NCBI GenBank assembly: GCA_046462535.1
Contig: JBKGVF010000022.1
Coordinates: 1-64,000 of the forward strand
Direction of reading: 5' to 3'
Length of the DNA stretch: 64,000 nt
Source: JAAZCI01 sp046462535
GTDB lineage: Bacteria > Pseudomonadota > Gammaproteobacteria > Cardiobacteriales > Wohlfahrtiimonadaceae
Numbering within the stretch: the stretch's first letter is position 1; each line of letters begins with the position of its first letter. Made by a program: the position numbers and the translations under genes. This document shows positions 1 through 7,742 of the stretch, piece by piece. The notes below the pieces were generated by a model. The model saw only the letters and a list, made by a program, of their open reading frames with translations, made no database searches and had not been told where the DNA came from.

Positions 1-2
1 GA

Positions 3-362
3 TCGGGGCGAATACGCAAACCAGAAGAGGTGCTGCTCGATGAGATTATCGAGTCGCTCAATGCCCTCTTTAGGGGCAGTGGTTTAGAGTCGGATAAAGA
101 GGAGCTACGCCACTGGTTTCAGCTGCTACAACATAAAACCAGCGCCGATGAGGAGATTCTTCAACAGATTCTCAATAACCCCGAAGATCAGGTGATGTAT
201 GGGGAATTTCCAAACGCCGTCAACCGTTTTGTAGAGGAGATTCATGGCAACGATCTGCGACGCACCATGATCTACCGTAATAGCCCTAAATTACAGCAGG
301 AAGTACCACGCCTACTGTTAGAGGCAATTAAGCGAGAACAAGCCCCAATCAGTAATATCTGA
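3..362 (+). CDS. C-terminal end of a probable type I restriction R subunit (5' truncated)
   Basis: The reading frame is open from the first bases of the window, so the gene begins to the left; a GTG at 30 is probably internal. The visible 119 residues are hydrophilic and helical, with no catalytic motif. The pattern DEIIESLNALF, then a long helix, then ILQQILNNPEDQ, then FPNAVNRFVEE resembles the C-terminal helical region of HsdR-type type I restriction subunits (IIDxLNxxF followed by an NNsxxqF segment). That is a recognition from memory at the level of pattern, not a firm match. The next gene follows after 14 bases. If correct, the nuclease, helicase, specificity and modification genes would lie outside the window. 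Confidence 0.45.
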   Translation, partial: SGRIRKPEEVLLDEIIESLNALFRGSGLESDKEELRHWFQLLQHKTSADEEILQQILNNPEDQVMYGEFPNAVNRFVEEIHGNDLRRTMIYRNSPKLQQEVPRLLLEAIKREQAPISNI

Positions 363-376
363 TAGAAGAGAGGATT

Positions 377-1405
377 ATGAGTAATCAAAAAAGTGATGAA
401 CGAGTGCTCTTTATCTGCGGCACCACCTTACAGTTGGCAATTGCCTGCGCTATCGTAGAGAAGGAGCAATTAACCAATCGATATGATCTGCTCTTTTTAG
501 GGAATCCTGCGATTCAGCGCAAGCATTACTATTTAGAGCGCTTGCAAAAGCAAGGGTGTAAGGTGATTTATTTTCATCAAGCAATGTTAAAGAGTCGCTA
601 TAGCTGGCACTTAAAGAGGCAAGCAGATGAGTTAGCTAAACGGTTAGGGCACCAAAATAAGGTTAGCTCAGACCCTGCTTATGGGCGGGTTCTTTTATCG
701 AATACGTATAATAAGTTTTATGGCTTTTTGCTCTCTTCCTTAAAGTTTAGGGCGATCAATACCTTTGATGATGGAATCGATAATATCAATTCAGAGTCAC
801 TCTTTTATCAGAAACGAAGAGAAAACCCTATTAAATGGGGGGTGCAATATCTCTTTGGGCGCCGTTACTGGCAAGAGCAGATCATGGCACAAAGTCGGAT
901 GCATTATACCCTCTACCGTGATTATAAAAATATAGTGACTCCATTAACAGAAATCTCATTGGTGGATTTAGCGCTCATCCCCTCTTTAACATCAGGAAAG
1001 ACAATTCATCTTTTTTTAGGCTCACCTTATCGCGATATCTGCAGCCCTAATCAGCGCGATCATAAAAAAGAGCTTCTCTTATCAGCACTACAGAAGGTGA
1101 TTAATCAGTATGGGATTACCCACTATATTCCTCATCCTGGTGATGAAACACCCTATTTTCAGAATGTTGAGCATCTGATTCCTAATAAGATGGCTGAGGC
1201 AATCATTACTGATTATCTCTATCAAGGTCATCAAGTAGTGTTATATGGTTTTGGGGGAACAACACAATTTAACTTCTATGCCACTCCTAACCTGGATAAT
1301 TATGTTTTTTATGATGAGAGACTACTGAGTCGAAAAATTAATCACTGCACCAAAGAGATCTGCAATCATCAGTTTACTAAAATCGATCTTGCCGATTATC
1401 ACTAG
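377..1405 (+). CDS. Glycosyltransferase family 52 protein (LOS alpha-2,3-sialyltransferase type)
   Basis: Predicted cytoplasmic glycosyltransferase of 342 residues. Hallmarks of family GT52 (Neisseria Lst type, CMP-sialic acid to galactose on lipooligosaccharide) are visible: an N-terminal Rossmann-like strand with LFICGTTLQL (11-20), FDDGIDNI (130-137), IPHPGDE near 251-257, and a C-terminal segment VVLYGFGGTTQFNF. An ATG preceded by GAGAGG gives the start. No CMP-sialic acid synthetase or other LOS gene adjoins, so donor and acceptor are unknown; some GT52 members transfer other sugars. The gene looks more A+T-rich than the metallophosphatase that follows, which hints at horizontal acquisition. 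The family call is firm; the exact sugar is inference. Confidence 0.8.
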   Translation: MSNQKSDERVLFICGTTLQLAIACAIVEKEQLTNRYDLLFLGNPAIQRKHYYLERLQKQGCKVIYFHQAMLKSRYSWHLKRQADELAKRLGHQNKVSSDPAYGRVLLSNTYNKFYGFLLSSLKFRAINTFDDGIDNINSESLFYQKRRENPIKWGVQYLFGRRYWQEQIMAQSRMHYTLYRDYKNIVTPLTEISLVDLALIPSLTSGKTIHLFLGSPYRDICSPNQRDHKKELLLSALQKVINQYGITHYIPHPGDETPYFQNVEHLIPNKMAEAIITDYLYQGHQVVLYGFGGTTQFNFYATPNLDNYVFYDERLLSRKINHCTKEICNHQFTKIDLADYH

Positions 1406-1469
1406 CCCCATTATGGCTTTTGTTAAAGAGCCCCTATAATAGAGAGAGGTCGTGGATTGGGGGAGCAAG

Positions 1470-2426
1470 ATGAGTGAATATTTAATTATTGGGGATATCC
1501 ATGGGGAGGCGGATGCACTTGAGCGATTATTGCAAACAGTGGGGTTTACATTAAAAGGGGGGCTCTACCGCCACCCGACAATAACCGCGCTCTTTGTGGG
1601 GGATCTTATCGATCGTGGTGCAGAGCAGCTTAGGGTATTAACCCTTGTGCGGCAGATGGTGGAGGCTGGGCAGGCCCTCATTACAATGGGGAATCACGAA
1701 TATAACGCCATCGCCTATGCCACTTATGCGCGAGCGATGGGAAGCCACTACCGCCCCCGTAATGCCCGCAATCGAGAGCAGCATCGCGCCTTTATAGATG
1801 CCGTAGGGCTCGATACAGCACACCATAAGCAGTGGATTGAGTGGTTTAAGCAGATCCCCCTCTTTTTAGAGGTAGGGGGCGCACAGATTATTCATGCCTA
1901 TTGGAATGATGCATTAATCGAGAAACTACGCCCCTATCTTAACCCCGATAACTCACTTAAAGCGGAGCATTGGATTGAGGCGCTCACTCCTCATACTCCG
2001 CTCTATCAGCTGCTAGAGCCACTCCTTAAGGGGGTAGAATACCCCTTACCAAAGGGGCATTTCTTCTACGATGGGAGTGGTATTCGGCGTGTTCGTACCC
2101 GCCTGCGCTGGTGGCTCTTTAATCGAAGTGATCAATTAGCGCAATTAGCCCTTATCCCTTCAGAAGGGGTCAAGGCATTGGAGGGGATCACCCTCGATCC
2201 CAAGAAGCTTCCCCCCTGTATGGCGCAGTGGCAACATCCGACCCGCCCAACCTTTATTGGTCATTACTGGATGAGTGGTACGCCAGTGCTATTGGCGGAA
2301 AATGTTATCTGTGTCGATTATTCGGTTGCGCTCCCCGGTGGAAAGTTGGTTGCTTACCACTATCGCACGGGGCTCCCCCTTCACAATGGGGCCTTCTATT
2401 CAGTTCCCCGCTCTTGTGATGACTGA
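1470..2426 (+). CDS. Metallophosphoesterase (PrpA/PrpE/ApaH-like phosphatase)
   Basis: Calcineurin-like phosphoesterase of 318 residues. The metal-binding signature is complete: GDIHGE (8-13), GDLIDRG (44-50), GNHEY (74-78), and a late GHYW supplying a histidine. This set is shared by Ser/Thr protein phosphatases of the PrpA type and by diadenosine tetraphosphatases, and sequence alone does not separate them. I chose the ATG at 1470, preceded by GGGGAGC, over the in-frame GTG at 1452, because the protein then begins MSEYLIIGDIHG as usual for the family. A TATAAT lies at 1435-1440 without a convincing -35 box. It appears to be monocistronic. Confidence 0.8.
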   Translation: MSEYLIIGDIHGEADALERLLQTVGFTLKGGLYRHPTITALFVGDLIDRGAEQLRVLTLVRQMVEAGQALITMGNHEYNAIAYATYARAMGSHYRPRNARNREQHRAFIDAVGLDTAHHKQWIEWFKQIPLFLEVGGAQIIHAYWNDALIEKLRPYLNPDNSLKAEHWIEALTPHTPLYQLLEPLLKGVEYPLPKGHFFYDGSGIRRVRTRLRWWLFNRSDQLAQLALIPSEGVKALEGITLDPKKLPPCMAQWQHPTRPTFIGHYWMSGTPVLLAENVICVDYSVALPGGKLVAYHYRTGLPLHNGAFYSVPRSCDD

Positions 2427-2545
2427 ATCATTTTCGTGCATCGAAGGGGGAGAAGTGGCTATAATACCCCCATTTAGTGAGCAGTGATTATGAATGTGAT
2501 TCTATCTATAGAGGCGCTCTATAGAACCTGTAAGGAGGGGTATCG

Positions 2546-2839
2546 ATGTTAATCTATTGTCATCATTGTGGAAAACAGATCTCAAATGAGGCGACAAGTT
2601 GCCCTCACTGTGGTGCACCACAGCGAAGAGGGGGGCGAAAGAGTCGTAATTCAGCGGCTATTTTAGCCTTTGTCTTAGGGGGGATCGGGCTACATAAATT
2701 CTATTTGGGTCGAACGTGGCAGGGGGTGCTCTACCTTCTCTTTTTCTGGACACTGATCCCAGCGATTATCGCCTTTGTCGAGGGGATTCTCTATCTCTTT
2801 ATGGATGATCTCGACTTTGATAGTAAATATAATCGTTAA
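2546..2839 (+). CDS. TM2 domain protein with N-terminal zinc ribbon
   Basis: Small membrane protein of 97 residues. Residues 5-23 carry two CxxC pairs (CHHCGK and CPHCGA), a zinc-ribbon knuckle. Residues 37-90 are a TM2 domain: a first membrane helix, the GGIGLHKFYLGR turn, then a second helix ending FMDDLDFDSKYN. The role of bacterial TM2 proteins is not established. Start is ATG after TAAGGAGGGG. The gene stands alone between the phosphatase and a convergent kinase. Confidence 0.8.
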   Translation: MLIYCHHCGKQISNEATSCPHCGAPQRRGGRKSRNSAAILAFVLGGIGLHKFYLGRTWQGVLYLLFFWTLIPAIIAFVEGILYLFMDDLDFDSKYNR

Positions 2840-2852
2840 GAGTTCCACGATT

Positions 2853-2900
2853 TAAGAGAAGGGGCGCCACTTACGTCTCAGAGTGTGGCGCCCTCTCTTT
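2853..2900. terminator. Bidirectional hairpin terminator
   Basis: Stem AAGAGAAGGGGCGCCAC pairs with GTGGCGCCCTCTCTT with one bulge, around a loop of about 14 bases. It lies between convergent genes and ends in T residues on both strands. Confidence 0.65.
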
Positions 2901-3759
2901 ATGGGGTCTTATGGAGGGCAATAAACTCAGTTAGGCGACGATATTTAAGATCGGCAATCTCTCGGTAGATCTTATCGCCATGCATGCCATGCATCATCAT
3001 CCCCCATTGACACCAAAGCACATGGTGGGCGGCCTCAAAATCCCGCAATTTTAAATACTCTTCAATGGTAGGGGTGCGCCCAAAGTAGCGACGATAAAAG
3101 CGATCGCGCAATGTAAGATCTTGAATATCATTCTCGGTAATAAATGACATCAGATCAAAGAAGGGATCATTATCGCGCGCATATTCATAATCGATTAGAT
3201 AATGCTCCTGCGCGGGGGTAAAGAGAAAATTACCCTCCACTAAATCGTTATGGCAGAGAATCCGTTCATCATCATACTGGTCAGCTCGATAGAGGTAATC
3301 GGTCGCTAAAGAGAGATCATGAAAATTCTGCTTAGTGGCGGCGCGATACTTTTCAAACTCCTCCACTAATTTAAATGGGATCCCAATCGTCTGCTTCGAT
3401 TGATGTAATTTGCGGATGAGATCGGCAGCCTCTTCAATATATTGTGGCGCAAAATGTTTTGTGGTGGGGATATATTCCGTAATTTTTACCCCCGTTTTCG
3501 GATCAAAGAGATAGAGATTCGGCTCTAATTTGAGGGGTTTGATTAAATTTAATACTTTTGCCTCCACCCGATAATCAAAAATAAGCTCATTTCCCACTTT
3601 AGGTATGCGGATTACTATCTGCTTTCGCCCAATATCGACTAAATAATTATCATTAGTCAGCCCCGTTTCGATATAAGTGATCCGCTCGATGGGGTGATCG
3701 GCGATCTTTTTTAACCAAAATTCTATTTCGCGGTACCGTTTATCAGAAATATTTGCCAT
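2899..3759 (-). CDS. Choline kinase-family phosphotransferase (LicA-like)
   Basis: Cytoplasmic aminoglycoside/choline kinase-fold enzyme of 286 residues. Brenner's motif HNDLVEGN (170-177) and the choline-kinase motif LIDYEYARDNDPFFDL (188-203) are intact, and the N-terminal GLTNDNY (33-39) matches the family's nucleotide loop. In Haemophilus and Neisseria, LicA-type kinases make phosphocholine for surface decoration; related enzymes phosphorylate ethanolamine or thiamine. No licB, licC or licD gene is nearby, so the product's destination is unknown. The nearby GT52 gene makes a surface-glycan role attractive, but this is inference. Start is ATG with a weak GGGAGGCGAG upstream. Confidence 0.75.
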   Translation of the reverse strand: MANISDKRYREIEFWLKKIADHPIERITYIETGLTNDNYLVDIGRKQIVIRIPKVGNELIFDYRVEAKVLNLIKPLKLEPNLYLFDPKTGVKITEYIPTTKHFAPQYIEEAADLIRKLHQSKQTIGIPFKLVEEFEKYRAATKQNFHDLSLATDYLYRADQYDDERILCHNDLVEGNFLFTPAQEHYLIDYEYARDNDPFFDLMSFITENDIQDLTLRDRFYRRYFGRTPTIEEYLKLRDFEAAHHVLWCQWGMMMHGMHGDKIYREIADLKYRRLTEFIALHKTP

Positions 3760-3953
3760 TTTTCTCGCCTCCCTTACGAAAAAAGTGCTCTTTTACCCCT
3801 CAATTATGGGGGATGGTTCAAAAATTATAGCCCGAATCCCCCCTATTTTTGTAGAAGAAGGGCTTTTTTTGAATGATTATTGCCCAAAACGTAATTTTTT
3901 TTACCCTGCTATTTTTAGGGAAAACTTGCTTTTTTTTGCAAAGTGCCAGAAAA

Positions 3954-3970
3954 TGGGCACGCAAAACGCC
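3954..3970 (+). promoter_or_regulatory. Weak candidate sigma-54 promoter ahead of the activator gene
   Basis: GGGCACGCAAAACGCC has GG and GC dinucleotides separated by exactly 10 bases (GG at 3956-3957, GC at 3968-3969) and a good -24 half. The -12 half, ACGC, departs from TTGC. It would start transcription about 13 bases before the Shine-Dalgarno. The surrounding DNA is T-rich. Autoregulation is possible but unproven. Confidence 0.3.
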
Positions 3971-4001
3971 AATATTTCGGCAACAAAAGTAAAGGAGGAG
4001 G

Positions 4002-5399
4002 ATGAAGGTGTCAGAGACTAATATTCGCGCAATATTTCAGCGCGTTTTAGAGATTATCGAGGATGGAATTCATATTGTTGATCGCAATGGAATCACCATT
4101 TTTTACAATAAAACTGCCGCTAAATTTGATGATTTAGAGGGGCAAGAGGTGTTAGGGCGTCATGTTCTTGATCTCTTCCCCGATCTGAATGAGGAGACGA
4201 GCACGCTGCTGCACGCAATTAAGAGTGGTAAGCCTACTGATAATCAACATCAGAAATATATCAACAGTAAAGATGAGTGGGTCAACACCGTTAATAAGAC
4301 CCTACCGATTATTGTTGATGGGGAGATTGTCGGGGCCGTGGAGATTGCTAAAGATGTGACCTCAATCCGCAATCTATCAAGCTCTCTAATCGATCTACAA
4401 TCCCGCGTTGAGGGGGGTGCACAGGCGGTTGTGGTGAAAGACTCGACCGGCGCCCGCTATGAGATGGATCAGATCATTACCGCGAACAAAGCCTTTAAAC
4501 GCCTTAAATTACAAGCGCTTAAGGTGGCAGAGACCAACTCCCCCATTCTGGTTTATGGGGAGACGGGAACTGGTAAGGAGCTCTTAGTCCAATCCCTCCA
4601 TAATGCCTCGCCTCGACGTAATGCCCCCTTTATTGCTCAGAACTGTGCAGCGATCCCCTCTGCCCTATTAGAAGGGATTCTCTTTGGTACTTCCCGTGGT
4701 AGCTATACAGGGGCGACTGATCGACCCGGGCTCTTTGAGCTTGCCAATGGGGGAACCCTCTTCCTCGATGAGATTAACTCTATGCCGCTCGATACACAGG
4801 CGAAGCTCCTTCGAGTGCTTCAGAGTACCTCTATTCGTCGTGTTGGAGGGACAAAAGAGTATTTTGTTGATGTGCGGGTAATCGCCGCTCTTAACGAGCC
4901 TGCCGCCGAGTGTGTTGCAAATAAGACCTTACGGGCTGACCTCTACTATCGTCTGAATGTGATCAATCTCTCGCTCCCCCCACTTAGAGATCGGAAAGAG
5001 GATATTCCCCTGCTGGTTCAACACTTTATTAAGAAGTTCAATTTCGCCTTTAAGCGGAATGTACTCTCCGTTGATGATGAGGTGATGAATACCCTGATTG
5101 CCCATGATTGGCCAGGGAATGTTCGGGAGCTTGAGCATGTTATTGAATCAGCTATGAATCTAGTTGAAGGGGATCGCATTATGCTCCATAACTTACCGGC
5201 TCAATTCCGTAATTTTTCAGAGCAGGTGAAGAAAGAGGGGATGGTCTCTCTGCGTGAGGCCCTTGCCCGTAAAGAAGATAAACTGATTGCCCAAGCATTA
5301 GCCAGTACTAATGGGAATGTCACCCAAGCAGCAAAACTGCTCGATATTCCCCGCCAAACCTTACAATATAAGATTGCGCAACGGGAAGAACGCCAATAA
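4002..5399 (+). CDS. Sigma-54-dependent activator, PAS-AAA+-Fis HTH (RocR-like)
   Basis: Enhancer-binding transcription activator of 465 residues. A PAS sensor domain occupies roughly 10-120, the AAA+ domain 150-390 and a Fis-type helix-turn-helix 430-462 (GNVTQAAKLLDIPRQTLQYK). Visible motifs are Walker A GETGTGKE (186-193), the sigma-54 contact loop as GSYTGA (233-238) and Walker B GGTLFLDE (250-257). The text around Walker B (DEINSMP) and the C-terminus resemble RocR-type regulators of arginine catabolism. There is no receiver domain, so it is not a standard NtrC or CbrB and probably senses a ligand. AAAGGAGGAG precedes both ATG 4002 and an in-frame GTG 4008; the GTG has better spacing. 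A near-consensus sigma-54 promoter lies just downstream. Confidence 0.88.
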   Translation: MKVSETNIRAIFQRVLEIIEDGIHIVDRNGITIFYNKTAAKFDDLEGQEVLGRHVLDLFPDLNEETSTLLHAIKSGKPTDNQHQKYINSKDEWVNTVNKTLPIIVDGEIVGAVEIAKDVTSIRNLSSSLIDLQSRVEGGAQAVVVKDSTGARYEMDQIITANKAFKRLKLQALKVAETNSPILVYGETGTGKELLVQSLHNASPRRNAPFIAQNCAAIPSALLEGILFGTSRGSYTGATDRPGLFELANGGTLFLDEINSMPLDTQAKLLRVLQSTSIRRVGGTKEYFVDVRVIAALNEPAAECVANKTLRADLYYRLNVINLSLPPLRDRKEDIPLLVQHFIKKFNFAFKRNVLSVDDEVMNTLIAHDWPGNVRELEHVIESAMNLVEGDRIMLHNLPAQFRNFSEQVKKEGMVSLREALARKEDKLIAQALASTNGNVTQAAKLLDIPRQTLQYKIAQREERQ

Positions 5400-5413
5400 T
5401 TGGGCGTTTTTTG
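5389..5413 (+). terminator. Intrinsic terminator of the activator gene
   Basis: AACGCCAA pairs with TTGGGCGTT (one bulge) around the stop codon, followed by TTTTTT. Confidence 0.7.
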
Positions 5414-5435
5414 GGGTGATTTTTAAAAACCACCC
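5414..5435. promoter_or_regulatory. 22-bp palindrome: second terminator or activator binding site
   Basis: GGGTGATTTTT is followed directly by its near-complement AAAAACCACCC, with one mismatch, then seven Ts. It could be a backup terminator. Its centre is also about 100 bp upstream of the -12 element at 5527, the usual distance for the dimeric binding site of a sigma-54 activator. The two readings cannot be separated by eye. Confidence 0.5.
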
Positions 5436-5513
5436 TTTTTTTGTCTCTTTTTTGCTCACAATAGAAAAGTTGAATGTAGAAAATCACTTTATTATCAATG
5501 GGATAGAGAAGAT

Positions 5514-5529
5514 TGGCACGGCTACTGCT
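5514..5529 (+). promoter_or_regulatory. Near-consensus sigma-54 (-24/-12) promoter
   Basis: TGGCACGGCTACTGCT matches the consensus TGGCACG-N4-TTGCW at all but one position. GG (5515-5516) and GC (5527-5528) are separated by exactly 10 bases. The predicted start is about 5540. It lies 115 bp after the stop codon of the sigma-54 activator and points into a region without a protein gene. Confidence 0.7.
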
Positions 5530-5539
5530 ATATAGGAAG

Positions 5540-6587
5540 GCGAAGATTGAAGCTCGATAAAGAGCGTAAATGAGATCGATTGACGACAGAGTGGAAAATA
5601 GCTAACAATGAAGGTGACAGATTCAAAAATGCTTCAGAAGTTGAAGAGAAGAACAACGAACGTCTAAGAGCACAATGAGCCAATAAAGTAAAAAGAGGCG
5701 GAAAGCCCGAAATAGAAATAAGCGCTCATTCTTAAGACAATCTGTAGCAGGAGGAGAGAAAGGAAGTAGGAGGATTATGGAGGCAGGGTTAAATCCCTAT
5801 ACCAGCTTCTAACAATAATAAACGGAGCCGTGCAACGCTGAGTGCATAGAGTATCCAGGCGGTATAGAGTGATTTAGGAGGACCCTGGCGGAAGTATGGG
5901 GCGCACCTCGTAGAGAGGTGCGAACATACGACCAGCAAAAGGAGTGGAGGCTCCTTTATATAACTATAGGTGGCAAAAGCTCACGAATAATAAAGAATAA
6001 AGAGCTTATCGCCCCATTTTCTACACCTTATCGACCCGAAAGAGAATAATAATGATGAGAGGGGGAGATATATGAAGCGTAGTTCAGCGCTCAATTGAGA
6101 GGCGCGCAAGACCTAAACCTAAGGATGGAGCCAAAGTCGCTCTTAGAATTCTAACCTATAGGTATCTCACTTGAATTAATTGAAACGACCAAATAAAACC
6201 GATCAAACAGATCGATATATCGCGGTGAGGGATCATCGCTGATAACCGAATATCGAGCGTGATGGGGGTAATCTCCTTAACACGATTAAGAACCATCACC
6301 CGATAACCCTGTTTGCAATGTGTGGTAAGAGCATCGTTATAGATCCCAAGCATTAAGCGTAGGGAACAGCTGCTATCTTGCACTCTCCTTGGGTGCCCTC
6401 TTTTGAGGGTACAGTCGACCCATAAGGTAGCAGTACGATAATAAAATTCTTGCTCCAAATTCACGAGGATTAATCAATTCTTGCCATACATTGCAGCAAA
6501 ACTACCTCAGGTAGTAATAAAGTTGCATAACAATAATAATAAAAGACTTTGTTGGACAATAACTCGCCCCATTAGGGGCATTTTTTT
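5540..6587 (+). ncRNA. Candidate sigma-54-dependent noncoding RNA with AAYAAYAA motifs (CrcZ-like architecture)
   Basis: No credible gene occupies this stretch of about 1 kb: every frame on the plus strand is broken repeatedly. It begins 12 bases after a near-consensus sigma-54 promoter and ends at a strong intrinsic terminator. Exact AAYAAYAA motifs occur at 5811-5821, 5986-5993, 6045-6053 and 6529-6542, with a near match at 5652. The second sits in the 19-base loop of a hairpin (AAGCTC 5977-5982 with GAGCTT 6002-6007). Another hairpin, CGCACCTC/GAGGTGCG, lies around 5902-5923. The first half is purine-rich. In Pseudomonas, CrcZ/CrcY are sigma-54-driven RNAs next to or controlled by cbrB that sequester Hfq/Crc through such motifs; CrcZ is a few hundred bases, so this one would be long or processed. 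A decayed locus is the alternative. Confidence 0.5.
6566..6587 (+). terminator. Strong intrinsic terminator
   Basis: GCCCC-ATTA-GGGGC followed by A and seven Ts. There is no plus-strand gene upstream back to the activator, so it most simply ends the candidate noncoding RNA. Confidence 0.75.
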
Positions 6588-6600
6588 GTTTGCATTAAAT

Positions 6601-6627
6601 AAGGGGCACCGATATTACGGGCCCCTT
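6601..6627 (-). terminator. Hairpin after the EamA transporter gene
   Basis: AAGGGGC (6601-6607) pairs with GCCCCTT (6621-6627). On the minus strand it is followed by a weak ATTTAAT tract, 31 bases past the transporter stop codon. Confidence 0.45.
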
Positions 6628-6657
6628 GTTGCTGATATATGCTTTCTGATCCACTGC

Positions 6658-7587
6658 TTATCGTTGCTTAGCAAAGTAGTTACTACCGATAATACCGGCA
6701 ATGATGATGATCGCTCCGACAATATGGTAGGAGTAGAGTTGCTCCCCTAAAAAGAGCACCCCAGCAAAGATGGTCACTACGGTTGCTAAGTTATTAAAGA
6801 CACCCACTTTAGAGGCCTCTATACGGGCAACAGCATAAATGGCTAAAAACTGGGTTACAAAAGTGGAGAGCACCCCCACATAGAAGACCGATAGAAAGTA
6901 GCGAAAAGAGGCAAGGGGGGAGAAGTAATCGATCAGCGTTCCCCGTAAGCCATGGTCTGTTAAGGCAATAATATTAAAGATAATAAAGCCAATGAGCATC
7001 ATGAGAAACATTAAGGTGTAATTTGAATACTCATTGCGATATTTACGAACGAGTACCGTATAAAATCCGGTGGCTAAAGCGGAGAGTAAGGTATAGATAA
7101 TCCCTTTATAGTTATAGCTTTCGCCCGCCGCAAGCTCCCCTTTCATCATAATAATATAGAGTACTCCACTGACAGAGAGGAGAATAGAGCCCTTCTGCAG
7201 GAGGGTTGTGCGCTCTTTAAGTAGAAGAGCGGCGATAATTGCGACAAAGATGGGGGATGCGGCAAAGACGATCCCCGCCTCTGCTGTGGTTGTGTTGGCA
7301 ATCCCTAATGTTTGAAAGGTAAAAAAGAGGAGGGGATAGAGCAGCGAGAGTGGGAGTAGGAGCAACCAGCCCTTAGGGGTGATGGAGAGCTTAACCCAAT
7401 CAAAGAGAATCGGAATCAGCGCTGCAATAAAGGCGAGGGTAAAACGGTGCCCTAAAATATCGAATGCGCCATCTAAACTTCCGCTTAAGGGGGTAGTGTA
7501 CTCAAGCGCAATCTTAATAAACATAAATGAGAGCCCAATGAGCACCATCTGTAACAGTAGTGCGCCATAAGCTTTACGATTAAACAT
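6658..7587 (-). CDS. EamA/DMT-family transporter
   Basis: Inner-membrane protein of 309 residues with about ten hydrophobic segments arranged as two EamA repeats, the pattern of the drug/metabolite transporter superfamily. Helpful landmarks are FMFIKIALEYTTPLS in the first repeat, the LGIANTTTAEAGIVFAASP segment where repeat one closes, and a similar arrangement near VARIEASKVGVFNNLATVV in repeat two. Such carriers usually export amino acids or metabolites; the substrate cannot be read from sequence. It is transcribed alone, with a terminator between it and the nitroreductase upstream. Confidence 0.85.
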   Translation of the reverse strand: MFNRKAYGALLLQMVLIGLSFMFIKIALEYTTPLSGSLDGAFDILGHRFTLAFIAALIPILFDWVKLSITPKGWLLLLPLSLLYPLLFFTFQTLGIANTTTAEAGIVFAASPIFVAIIAALLLKERTTLLQKGSILLSVSGVLYIIMMKGELAAGESYNYKGIIYTLLSALATGFYTVLVRKYRNEYSNYTLMFLMMLIGFIIFNIIALTDHGLRGTLIDYFSPLASFRYFLSVFYVGVLSTFVTQFLAIYAVARIEASKVGVFNNLATVVTIFAGVLFLGEQLYSYHIVGAIIIIAGIIGSNYFAKQR

Positions 7588-7677
7588 AGTAGATCTCCAT
7601 AATGATTGACGCTTAAAGAATAGTTTAAATGAGAATAGTTCGCAAAGTTTATCGCATCTATTTCAATCTACTTAAAG

Positions 7678-7713
7678 AAAGAGCCATCACAACCGTAGCT
7701 GTGATGACTCTTT
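7678..7713 (-). terminator. Terminator of the nitroreductase gene
   Basis: AAAGAGCCATCACA (7678-7691) pairs with TGTGATGACTCTTT (7700-7713) with one mismatch, followed by a T-rich stretch on the minus strand. Confidence 0.7.
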
Positions 7714-7742
7714 TAGGGAGTAACGGTTACGGCTTTAGAGGA

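Noticed and set aside
1435..1440. TATAAT before the metallophosphatase gene as a promoter
   Set aside because: No acceptable -35 at 16-18 bases; left as a remark rather than a feature. The same holds for TATAAT at 2460-2465 and 58343-58348.
5817..6010. Group II intron, RNase P, tmRNA or 6S RNA in the gene-free stretch
   Set aside because: I looked for domain V, the GAGGAAAGTC core of RNase P, a tmRNA acceptor stem and a long 6S-type bubble; none was found.
6156..6464. 102-residue minus-strand open frame in the gene-free region
   Set aside because: GTG start without a ribosome site, no recognisable family, and it lies antisense inside the predicted RNA; it looks like chance coding, though a decayed gene fragment cannot be excluded.
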